From positions 27,685 to 91,684 of the forward strand of contig JADYXR010000197.1 in NCBI GenBank assembly GCA_021772095.1: 64,000 nucleotides of DNA. Direction: 5' to 3'. Below are positions 15,857-24,400 of this stretch, piece by piece. The notes beneath the pieces were generated by a model. That model saw nothing but the letters and a program-made list of their open reading frames with translations. It was not told the DNA's origin and searched no databases. Position 1 is the first letter of the stretch, and each line of letters begins with the position of its first letter. The position numbers and the translations under genes are program-made. The DNA is from Candidatus Obscuribacter sp. (GTDB lineage: Bacteria > Cyanobacteriota > Vampirovibrionia > Obscuribacterales > Obscuribacteraceae).

Positions 15857-17452
15857 TTAGAGGTTTAAATCCGAACGCATTTTTCGTGGATTCTGCCAGC
15901 CCATCTCATCTAAAGCGTCATCGAAACCGACTCGCATGCGACTGCAATAGTTGAGCGCGATGATGCATTGCTCGACTTTGAGCAGTCCTTCGCGAATTAG
16001 AGGCAGGCATACGAAGGCGGCGTCAACTGTTTTGCGGCTGACTTTGCTTGCTGCTTCCAGTATGCCGACCAGATCTCCGCCATGACTTTGACGAACTTCA
16101 AGGGCGACTTTGATGTCTTCTGCCGACAATATGCCCGCCGTTTGCAGTAGATCGAAGGCTGGTTTGAGGTTGCGTTTTGCTCCAGGCGCTCCCCCTGCTG
16201 GTGCGCCTCCGGGACCGCCGGCTGGTTGCCCTGCCGGAGCTGGTTTTTTCGGTTTTGGTGGAGCACCGGTTAGTGAAGGTGGCTCCAGTGACGTGTCTTC
16301 AGGTGTTAGATATTGATCGATGTTTCCGCCCATGGCGTGAAGGCGCTTCAATACATGAGGTGCGCGTTCCGGCGACATTCTCTCGTCGCGGATCAGGTCC
16401 TGAAGTTTCAGCGCAGCCTCAAGTGTAGGCTCGCTGATCAAACCTGCTTCTTTGAGCATGCTGCCGAGAAGCACATTCGGTCTCTTATCCAGAAGGTGAT
16501 AGTCGATGCTGATCTTCGGTTCCGGCACTTGTGGTGCGGGTTGCGAATAGCCCTGCGGAGGATATGTGTGCCCTTGCATCTGCTGTTGCTGCATTTGCTG
16601 CATTTGTTGCATGTGCTGCATTTGCTGCGGAGGCATTTGTTGTTGCGGCGGCATCTGCTGCTGATACGGATACTGTTGTTGCTGCATGGGCTGTTGTTGC
16701 GGCGGATAGCCACCATATCCTGGCGGCACTTGCTGCTGCGGATAACCCTGACCCATTTGCTGCTGTGGCGGATAATTATTTTGGTTGTACTGCTGATTTT
16801 GACCGGAGATGTTTTGCCCCGGATGCCCGGGGTGCGGCTGGACAGGTAAGTTGTTGAACGAACTGCCCTGCATCTGCGGCGGCGGCATATTTTGATAAGA
16901 GGCTTGCGGCGGCAAGCCTGGCGCGCCTCCGGGCATACCGCTACCCGGCATTCCGCCACCCATTCCACCCGGCATCATACCTGGCTGCGGTAATGGAGCC
17001 ATGGCTGGAAAGTTGGAGACAGGATCCGGTTGTTGATTGGCGCCGCTCCAGCTAGTGTCTTCCGCTTCCTGCGGAACTTCCGGTTTCAACAGATCCGGAA
17101 TTGCTGTAAAGCCGCCCAGTGACGAGTTCTTTGGCGCCGACATCACGAGGATGTCGTACATGAATTCCAGGTCCCCTGGAGCAAAAGATTGAGTCCAAAC
17201 TACTTTCGAGGCAATGCCGTTTTCTTGCTCATAGAGCGTCCAAACTGGCTCCTCGACGGATTTATCCCACTGACAAGTGAGCACGAACGCGGCTTCGCCA
17301 GCTGACCAGGGCAGCTCAACCAGGCACCCTCGCCTGCTGGTCGCCTCTTCAATCATGAATTTAACCTTGCCCATCGACGGACAGCCCATCTCCGGCGGCA
17401 ACTTCTGCCGAGTCGTGTGCGAGTTATCTTCTTTCGGTGCGGGTTTGTACAT
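15857..17452 (-). CDS. Pro/Gln-rich protein with conserved N-terminal domain and C-terminal helical repeats (paralogue 1)
   Basis: 531 aa, no signal peptide. Residues about 25-115 form a small domain (CLVELPWSAGEAAFVLTCQW, EPVWTLYEQENG, EFMYDILVMSAP). Residues about 120-305 are low complexity, rich in Pro, Gln, Gly and Met (MQQMQQMQQQQMQG). Residues about 315-531 hold helical repeats such as LGSMLKEAGLISEPTLEAALKLQ and IVALEVRQSHGG-type units ending in MGW. They resemble the LGxxLVExGLIxxxxLxxAL repeats seen at the N-terminus of GspE/MshE-like ATPases. A paralogue with the same three-part layout is at 47118-48902. Function unknown. Upstream of the EF-hand gene in a possible operon. Confidence 0.78.
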   Translation of the reverse strand: MYKPAPKEDNSHTTRQKLPPEMGCPSMGKVKFMIEEATSRRGCLVELPWSAGEAAFVLTCQWDKSVEEPVWTLYEQENGIASKVVWTQSFAPGDLEFMYDILVMSAPKNSSLGGFTAIPDLLKPEVPQEAEDTSWSGANQQPDPVSNFPAMAPLPQPGMMPGGMGGGMPGSGMPGGAPGLPPQASYQNMPPPQMQGSSFNNLPVQPHPGHPGQNISGQNQQYNQNNYPPQQQMGQGYPQQQVPPGYGGYPPQQQPMQQQQYPYQQQMPPQQQMPPQQMQHMQQMQQMQQQQMQGHTYPPQGYSQPAPQVPEPKISIDYHLLDKRPNVLLGSMLKEAGLISEPTLEAALKLQDLIRDERMSPERAPHVLKRLHAMGGNIDQYLTPEDTSLEPPSLTGAPPKPKKPAPAGQPAGGPGGAPAGGAPGAKRNLKPAFDLLQTAGILSAEDIKVALEVRQSHGGDLVGILEAASKVSRKTVDAAFVCLPLIREGLLKVEQCIIALNYCSRMRVGFDDALDEMGWQNPRKMRSDLNL

Positions 17453-17587
17453 GTAATTTACTTTCGTGGAATGCCGATTATTTAGTTGATCACGTCTATC
17501 TTATGCCACGCTGAGCAGTTTCTTCTTCTCTTATTAAGATCTGGGCGATCACATTTAGTAGTCAATGGTTAGAGTCGAGCTGTCAGT

Positions 17588-18901
17588 CTATTTCGACTTC
17601 GAAGCTGGTGGCGCAAATTTCGATTCTAAATCTCGCCAACAGCTGATGTAATCATTTTGCAGCAAACCGGACTCAACCGCAAATCTGGTCGGTTGATAGA
17701 CCAGCGAACTTTCAAACATAAACGCCATTGTATTCTCGATTTTTTGCGGTTTCAAATCGCCTTTTGAAGCCTTGTTGAAAGTCTGGGCATCGGGTCCGTG
17801 AGCGGACATAGCGTTGTGCAGGCTGCCTCCGCCGGGCACGAATCCATCGAGTTTGGCATCGTAGACGCCTTCGATTAATCCCATGTATTCGCTCATGCAA
17901 TTGCGGTGGTAATACGGAGGACGAAACGTGTTTTCTGCCACCATCCAGCGCGGAGGAAAGATCACGAAGTCGACGTTGGCTACGCCTTCCATCTCTGACG
18001 GTGACGTGATTACGGTGAATATGGATGGATCGGGATGGTCGTAACTGACAGTGTTGATTACGTTGAATAAACGCAAGTCATATTTGTATGGATAATAGTT
18101 GCCGTGCCATGCCACCACATCCAGTGGCGAGCGATCGATGATTGCCGACCACAGTTTTCCACCATACTTTGTGATCAGTTCGAAGGAGCCTTTCTTGTCC
18201 TGATAAGCGGCCGTGGGAGCGAGGAAATCTCGCGGGTTAGCCAGTCCGTTGGAGCCGATCGGACCGAGGTGCGGGAGACGAAATGGCGGTCCGTAGTTTT
18301 CGCAGATGTAACCGCGGGCGGTATCACCTTTGATTTTGACTTGAAACTTGATACCGCGAGGTATGACACAAATTTCCCATGGTTCAACTTGTAAGACACC
18401 GAATTCGGTGCTGATTTTTAGAACTCCCAGTTCCGGCACAATCAAAAAATCGCCGTCGGAATTGTAGAAAAAACTGTCGGTCATGGAATTGTTGGCAGCG
18501 TAGATGTGAACCGCGGAGCCGCGCACGCTCGAGTTTTCGCCGTTGCCGGCGATGGTAATTAGACCTTCCACAAAATTGGTCGGCTTGTCAGGAATGGGAA
18601 CCGGATTCCATCTCATTTGATCCGGCGTCGCAGCTTCGACTTCGTTAAACGGGCGGCTGCGCAAATTGTTTTCTTTGCGAAGAGAAAAACGCGAGTGCAC
18701 GACCGAGGGGCGGATTTTATAGAGCCATGAGCGCAGATTTTCGTGACGCTGAGCCACGAATGAAGTGCCGCTGAGTTGTTCGGCGTACAGACCGTAAGGC
18801 GCGGCTTGCGGAGAGTTTTGTCCGAGCGGCAGGGCGCCTTTTTCGGCTTCACTTGAAAAGTGATTACCGAACCCGGATTGGTATTGCAGTGATTCCGCCA
18901 T
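17588..18901 (-). CDS. hmgA: Homogentisate 1,2-dioxygenase
   Basis: 437 aa, the usual length for the family. It opens homogentisate to maleylacetoacetate using non-haem Fe(II) and O2, in tyrosine/phenylalanine catabolism. Diagnostic segments include [14 protein letters not shown] at the N-terminus, [15 protein letters not shown], and [24 protein letters not shown]. The last supplies a His and Glu that match the iron ligands, and a further His is in [18 protein letters not shown] precedes the ATG. No other genes of the pathway (hpd, maiA, fahA) are in the window, so it stands alone between unrelated genes. Confidence 0.95.
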   Translation of the reverse strand: MAESLQYQSGFGNHFSSEAEKGALPLGQNSPQAAPYGLYAEQLSGTSFVAQRHENLRSWLYKIRPSVVHSRFSLRKENNLRSRPFNEVEAATPDQMRWNPVPIPDKPTNFVEGLITIAGNGENSSVRGSAVHIYAANNSMTDSFFYNSDGDFLIVPELGVLKISTEFGVLQVEPWEICVIPRGIKFQVKIKGDTARGYICENYGPPFRLPHLGPIGSNGLANPRDFLAPTAAYQDKKGSFELITKYGGKLWSAIIDRSPLDVVAWHGNYYPYKYDLRLFNVINTVSYDHPDPSIFTVITSPSEMEGVANVDFVIFPPRWMVAENTFRPPYYHRNCMSEYMGLIEGVYDAKLDGFVPGGGSLHNAMSAHGPDAQTFNKASKGDLKPQKIENTMAFMFESSLVYQPTRFAVESGLLQNDYISCWRDLESKFAPPASKSK

Positions 18902-19053
18902 CCATCAGCCTCTCTTGATTACTAAAAGGGCGCGTCCCATTTGTCACAAAGGATACCAATGTTTTAGATTTCTGAGTTAGCTTTGGGCGGGCTACGTGTG
19001 GTTGTGTAAGATAGGTGGCGTCTGACCTGACTTGAGCCTGGAGGCTTGTCCGC

Positions 19054-19953
19054 TTGAACAGCAAACAAAAATTTGCCTTCTTACTAGGCGTAATCACAAT
19101 CGCCCTCATGGGGCTGTATCCGCCCTGGAAAGAAGCCGGTCCGAAGGGCCTGCCCATGCAATACGCTCCGATTTTTGCGCCGCCAACCGCGCTTGATCCG
19201 GCTAACGGATTGGAAATCGACATTGTGCGGCTGTTCGTTCAGGTCGGCGTGGCTGCCATTCTGACTGGCGGGCTGGTCGCGGCTGCCGCACCTGCTGCGC
19301 CTGCGCGGGGACAGTTTCCCAACAACCTGAATACGATTCCAATCACTCCGCCACCGGCAAACTGGCAAACGCAGTTTGACCCTTCGAAGCTCAAAGAGGA
19401 AGAAGAAGAGGATCTGGAAGAAGATAATATCGAAGTCGCCGACGGACCGAATATTATTCGATTGCCCGCCGGTAAAACTTATGGTGAATTTCTGGTCGAG
19501 TCCGACGACGATCCTGAATACTGGGAAAGTCTAAGCGCCGCCCGTGGTGTCATTAAATTGCCACCAAACAAACGCGTTCAATTAGAAATTAAAGACAAGA
19601 AAGATATCGATCTGACGTTCGTTGCAAACCTGGCGCCGTCCGCGTTGCACTCGGTCGACTTGAGTGAATCAGGGATTAAAGATGGCGATCTGGCGCACTT
19701 GCAAAAGCTGAGTGATTTGAAAGAACTCGATTTGTCCTCCACGAAGATTTCGAATGAAGCCTTGTCGTTCTTAAAGGGTTTGAGTAAGCTGGAAAAACTT
19801 TGGCTGGACGGAACGCAGGTCAATGACTCGTGTCTGGAAGAATTGCAGAATCTCAAGTCGTTGAAGAAGTTGTCTCTCAAAGATACGAAGATCACCGCTG
19901 ATGGTATCAAGACTTTGGAAGAGAAACTTTCGAGCTGTAAGGTTGAGACATAA
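19054..19953 (+). CDS. Membrane-anchored leucine-rich repeat protein
   Basis: 299 aa from a TTG start with GGAGG ten bases upstream. Two hydrophobic segments (FAFLLGVITIALMGLY and VGVAAILTGGLVAAAAPAA) flank a short Pro-rich loop. A strongly acidic linker (KEEEEEDLEEDN) and a beta-like domain (residues about 125-185) follow. About four LRR units occupy residues 195-295 (LHSVDLSESGIKDGDLAHL, LKELDLSSTKISNEALSFL, LEKLWLDGTQVNDSCLEEL, LKKLSLKDTKITADGIKTL). The repeats look like the cysteine-containing/bacterial LRR class. Probably a membrane-tethered interaction protein; the partner is unknown. Confidence 0.8.
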   Translation: MNSKQKFAFLLGVITIALMGLYPPWKEAGPKGLPMQYAPIFAPPTALDPANGLEIDIVRLFVQVGVAAILTGGLVAAAAPAAPARGQFPNNLNTIPITPPPANWQTQFDPSKLKEEEEEDLEEDNIEVADGPNIIRLPAGKTYGEFLVESDDDPEYWESLSAARGVIKLPPNKRVQLEIKDKKDIDLTFVANLAPSALHSVDLSESGIKDGDLAHLQKLSDLKELDLSSTKISNEALSFLKGLSKLEKLWLDGTQVNDSCLEELQNLKSLKKLSLKDTKITADGIKTLEEKLSSCKVET

Positions 19954-20150
19954 CGAGTCGTGAGACTGCGTCAATGTTTTGGCTCGAGCATGTTTTGCAA
20001 AGTTGGGGCTGAGACTTAACGAAGAGTATAGGCGGGAAGTTCGGGTCTCCTGCTGCTCAAGCATTTTTAAAATTTTTGTTGAAACTTAGCGAAGCGGGGG
20101 CCGCCGAGTTGCTGTTCTGCTGTTTGAATTTGGGGTGAACTTAACGAAGG
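19943..20150 (+). repeat. Four spaced copies of a GAGACTTAACGAAG-like element
   Basis: Related 14-16 base elements occur near 19943 (ttgagacataacgag), 20009 (ctgagacttaacgaag), 20079 (ttgaaacttagcgaag) and 20135 (ggtgaacttaacgaag), spaced about 55-70 bases. The first contains the stop codon of the LRR gene; the last contains the stop of the - strand small protein. Copies are degenerate. Confidence 0.55.
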
Positions 20151-20410
20151 TCGTAAGATGGAGTGACGACTCTTGCTTGAGCGTGCTCGGGGTCTGTGTC
20201 GATGGATTCATACACTTCGAGGTATGACTGGCACTCTTCGGCGGGTTGGCTTTTCGTCAAAGCTTGCTTCTGGGCTTTTTGCATCGCGGCCGTGTGTGCT
20301 TGCTTGGCGAAGCCATCGGTGTTTTCGTGGTTGACGCAATCGCCTCTCATTGGGGCTAAGAGAACCATTGAGCTGAGCAACAAACCGACTACTAAACCTT
20401 TCGTACTCAT
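20141..20410 (-). CDS. Small secreted protein of unknown function
   Basis: 89 aa. An N-terminal signal peptide (MSTKGLVVGLLLSSMVLLAPMRG) is followed by a short helical Gln/Lys/Ala-rich segment (AKQAHTAAMQKAQKQALTK) and a C-terminal part with ESIDTDPEHAQAR. AAAAGG is very close to the ATG. No family recognised. It is monocistronic, upstream of no obvious partner. The convincing signal peptide is the main evidence that it is coding. Confidence 0.6.
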   Translation of the reverse strand: MSTKGLVVGLLLSSMVLLAPMRGDCVNHENTDGFAKQAHTAAMQKAQKQALTKSQPAEECQSYLEVYESIDTDPEHAQARVVTPSYDLR

Positions 20411-20490
20411 GACCTTTTAAACTCCCGCATTGTGTCCTTACTTTTGTCTCAACGGGAGGTCGGAAGGTTTTAGGAGAGATTAGAGCGAAC

Positions 20491-21324
20491 TTAGGAACCT
20501 GTCGAGTTTTGAGTGTTGACCAGTTCGCGGGCGCGTTCTGCCGCCTTGACGACGGCTTTGATCAGGGTGACCCGAATTTTGCCTTCTTCCAGCTCCATTA
20601 GTCCGTCTATCGTGCAGCCTGCCGGAGTTGTCACCATGTCTTTGAGAAGAGCCGGGTGAGACTTGGACTCAAGTACCATTTTTGCGGCGCCGTACGTTGT
20701 CTGAGCAGCAAGCAGGGTTGATGTTTCTCTAGAGATGCCCAGTTTTACACCAGCCTCTGCCAGAGATTCGATGATTACATATAGATAGGCCGGACCGCTT
20801 GCCGAAAGTGCGGTGACTCCATCCATTAATGATTCGTCTACGAAAACTGTTTCGCCGATGCATTTAAAAATTGATTCGGCGACCTTTGACTGTTCGGTAG
20901 TAACATGACTGCCGTTGCACATTCCGGTCATGCCGGCGTTGTAAATGGCTGGCGTGTTAGGCATGGCGCGGATGACGGGAATTGGCTTGCTGAGCCGTTG
21001 TTCTACATACTTTGTGGTGACAGACGCGGCAACCGATATAACTAATTGATCGGGCGTGAGAACATCTTCGAGTTCTAAAAGAACGTTGTGCATGTTCTGC
21101 GGCTTTACTGCAAGAATTATAAGATCGGCACCTTTAGCAGTTGCGCGGTTGTCTGTTGAAACCTTGATCCCTAATTTCTTGTTGACCTTTTCCACTGAAG
21201 GTTCGTGACCGACGGAGCCGATGATATCACCTGTGGTGAGACCACCTTGTTTCAGCAGTCCGGAAATCAGCGCTTCGCCGAGCTTACCTACGCCGATGAC
21301 TGCTAGTTTTTTGCCTTTTAGCAT
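20491..21324 (-). CDS. proC: Pyrroline-5-carboxylate reductase
   Basis: 277 aa, typical length. It reduces pyrroline-5-carboxylate to proline with NAD(P)H, the last step of proline synthesis. The N-terminal Rossmann motif is IGVGKLGEALISGLLKQG, followed by ILAVKPQNM and VIRAMPNTPA. The C-terminal dimerisation domain has TALSASGPAYLYVIIESLAEAGVKLG and DMVTTPAGCTIDGLMELE. CAGGAG precedes the ATG. It lies downstream of the 1750-aa exoprotein gene on the same strand, separated by a strong terminator, so it is probably expressed separately. Confidence 0.95.
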   Translation of the reverse strand: MLKGKKLAVIGVGKLGEALISGLLKQGGLTTGDIIGSVGHEPSVEKVNKKLGIKVSTDNRATAKGADLIILAVKPQNMHNVLLELEDVLTPDQLVISVAASVTTKYVEQRLSKPIPVIRAMPNTPAIYNAGMTGMCNGSHVTTEQSKVAESIFKCIGETVFVDESLMDGVTALSASGPAYLYVIIESLAEAGVKLGISRETSTLLAAQTTYGAAKMVLESKSHPALLKDMVTTPAGCTIDGLMELEEGKIRVTLIKAVVKAAERARELVNTQNSTGS

Positions 21325-21357
21325 TACATGCTCCTGTTCCTGTGTCTCTTAAATCGA

Positions 21358-21386
21358 AAAGCCAGCTACAAATAGTAGCTGGCTTT
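21358..21386 (-). terminator. Rho-independent terminator of the 1750-aa exoprotein gene
   Basis: A perfect 12-base stem AAAGCCAGCTAC/GTAGCTGGCTTT with a 5-base loop lies 39 bases beyond the stop codon. On the - strand the stem is followed by TTCGATTT after its own T-run (GGCTTTTCGATTT). It separates the exoprotein gene from proC. Confidence 0.85.
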
Positions 21387-21424
21387 GCCAATCATGTCAC
21401 TAGCGTGAGAACTAAACCGCTAGA

Positions 21425-24400
21425 TTATTGAGCCCAAGCAGTCTTCCGAGGACGGAACACTTGTTGATAATCGCCGCCTCTGCCGCGCAGTTGCATTGTA
21501 ACTGCGGTGGTCTTGAGCAGGTGCTCGGCAACTTTCTTGTCTTGAGGATGTTTGGACTGAAGCAGATGTTTCAACGGCTTCACAGCGCTAACCGCATGAG
21601 GAACGTTGAATTCGGCAGTGAACGCCTTCAATCCGTTGTTCAGATCGCGGCTTGTGATGCCACGGTAGCCAATCATCTGCGCCGGGTTAACGTCTTCGAA
21701 ACCGCGGGCATTGCTGCTGGTGACGAATACGTGTTGACCAGGCGACAGCGTTATCGACTTTCCGTTAGCAACGATCTCGATTGCGCCTTTGCGGACGTCA
21801 TCCAGATCGTAAACAGCCATGCCGTCTGCAAACGCCATTACAAGAGCGAGTGATTTTGCACCGACCTTGATTTGCCCGACCGGTGTGTTGATTACCGTGT
21901 CGGTTGATGGCGCGACAACCAGCGTTCCTCTGTGCAGTGTGGCAACTTTCGGTCCGCCAACGTTGGCGCTTATCGAGCCGACTAGTGGTTGACCTTTAGT
22001 TGCTTGCTGCACCGCGGATGGTGCCTCACCGGCAGCAGGATATTCCAGTTCTGCTCCGGCAGTGTCGTCACCTGAAACAGTGACGTCGCCGAAGACGCGA
22101 GCGGGAATTTGACCGTTAGACAGTTCTGTGTCGCTTATCCAACCATCTTTCTGGGCCGGAGCGAAGTTGATGGCGGATTGAGTTCCACTGAGTGCGGCTG
22201 TGAGAGTGGCGAAGTTAGTCAGTGTGTTGCTCGATGACGCTACTTCGTTGCTCGCCAATTGAATGTTGTTGGCAGGCAGCGCTGGAGCGCTCATTGATGA
22301 AGAAGCTGATGAAATCAACGGGCTGGTTGCTGGTGCGAGAAGTTGATTTGCACGATTTGATCCACTGTCAGTAGTTGGCACCGCATCTGGTTGCGAAACA
22401 ATTCCGTTGATGATAGGCAAAGAATTATCTCTGGTCAGAGGAGTCGAGCTGACTGGCGGGTCGGCGTGAATCAAGACGTTACCACCCAAGAGGATGGCAC
22501 TCGCTGGTTTCGTGCCTGTATCAAATACGATGTCGGCGCCGATGTTTTCCATTGTGTTGTTCGGTGCCAGAGCTGTGATGCCGTTAGCGCCAAAGAATGT
22601 TTGACCGCCACCACTTTGTGTGCCGATTACGACATTGGCGGGAGGAGTAGTGTTGGTTGGGGCGCCTGGCGTGGCTGTGGCGAAGATCCGGATTGCACCG
22701 TTGCCATTGACGCCTATACCCGGCGTGTTGGCAAAGGTCTGAATTGTAGAACCTGCACCGATCGATATAGCTGCAGTTTTCCCAGCCTTGGCGGCGGAAT
22801 TCTGGAGCGTGATTTGTGCAAGCCCAGCTGCTGGGTTGGCGAGTTCTGCTACTTGGATGATACTGTTGGTGTTTGTAGCCAGAGTGCCTACCGATGTAGT
22901 CACAGTGATCGAGCCATTTTCAGTTTGTATGTTATTGAGCAGAAGTGAGCCGGCAGCGTCCAGGCTAAAGTCGCCGCCAGAGCTTGAATTGAAGACGGTC
23001 AACGGCAATTTCTTTGAGGCCGCTGCGTCGATAGCCACAATGCCTGCGCCGTTTGTATTGGCCGATAAACCAGCGCTGCTTATGACCAGGTTGTTAGCCA
23101 GGTTACCGATGTCGCCACCATCAGTCGAAAGTGTGACCAATGTTTTGGCGCTCACGATACCGCCACTAGTCACCAGGATATCGCCCCCTCCGTCTACATC
23201 AATTTCCACGACACCAGTAGCCTTCGCGCTTCCGATGCTGAAGCCGGTCGAGACGATATTGTTGCCTGTCGTGCTGACGAGTTTGATACCGGTTGGCGTC
23301 AGTATTGCAGAGTTGATTGACAATGAGCCTTCTGTTTCGAGTGTGAATTGACCTCGGGCGGTGGTGCCAATCAGGTTTAAATTAGCTACGTTAGTGTTCT
23401 CGATATACGCATTGCTGCCTCCGTTGACGGTGAGGTTGTTGGTTTCTGTTTCTACAAAACTAGCTGAAGATCCTACACTCCCACTTGACGAGGTAAACAC
23501 CACATTCGATGCCAGGATTAAACCTCCACCGTTCGTGATATTTCCGGTGCTGGTAGTTAGGAACGCAGAACCTCCGCCATTACTCACATCGATATCACCG
23601 CTTACGATGATGTTTCCTTTCGATTGCGTTGTGATGTTCACACCGTTGATCGCGAAAACGTCATTGACGTTAACGGTGCTGGCGCTGAGAAGTGTGAAAG
23701 AACCAACTCTAAGTGCGGCTGCCCCGGAGTTTTGTAGGGTGAGTCCGGTTTTGCCGATGTTGACTATGTTGATTTCGGGTCCGAGTGTATCTACATTAAG
23801 ATCGCGTGTGTCGACAACTATTGGCGCGTCGATTGTTCCGAGGCTGGCGTTGCCTCGTCCTACTTGTCCTGCGTTGTTATCGTCACTCAAGTTAATTACG
23901 TCTGCGACCAGAACTCCACCCGCGATTATGCCACCGACTCCGCCGTTTTCCGAGGACGCCAAGGTCAACGTTCCGATTCGGCCGAATGCGGATTTGATGT
24001 CGCCAAGCAGAATAATTTGACCGCTTGTTGAGGTGACAGGGTCTGTTTGCAGGTTAAATGTTTTGCCATTTCCTGCAGAGGATTCTGAGACGTTGATTAC
24101 TCCGTTCGATAGAACGAAAACGTTTCCTTGAGTGTTAGCAGCAACAGTGGTTGCCTCTATGTTTAAAGGATTGCCTGTGTTTTGACCGATGTCTCCGAAA
24201 CCTAATCCGAAGATACCATCCGCTTCGTTTACATCAGCCAGTGTAACTAGCGTAGCGATCAATCTGGCGGTGCCGTTGGTGCGAATTCCTCCGGTGCCTC
24301 CAGCCGCTTCTGAAGAAGTTAGACGTATTTCGGCGAGCGTACCGCTTTGTGCGGTGATTAAACCATTGTTGGCTATGGTGATGCGGCCGTCGCCATTGCC

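Noticed and set aside
16313-16849. + strand ORFs (178 and 108 aa) opposite the Pro/Gln-rich gene
   Set aside because: Leu/His- or Ala-rich translations are products of reading the Gln/Pro/Met-rich codons in the opposite strand.
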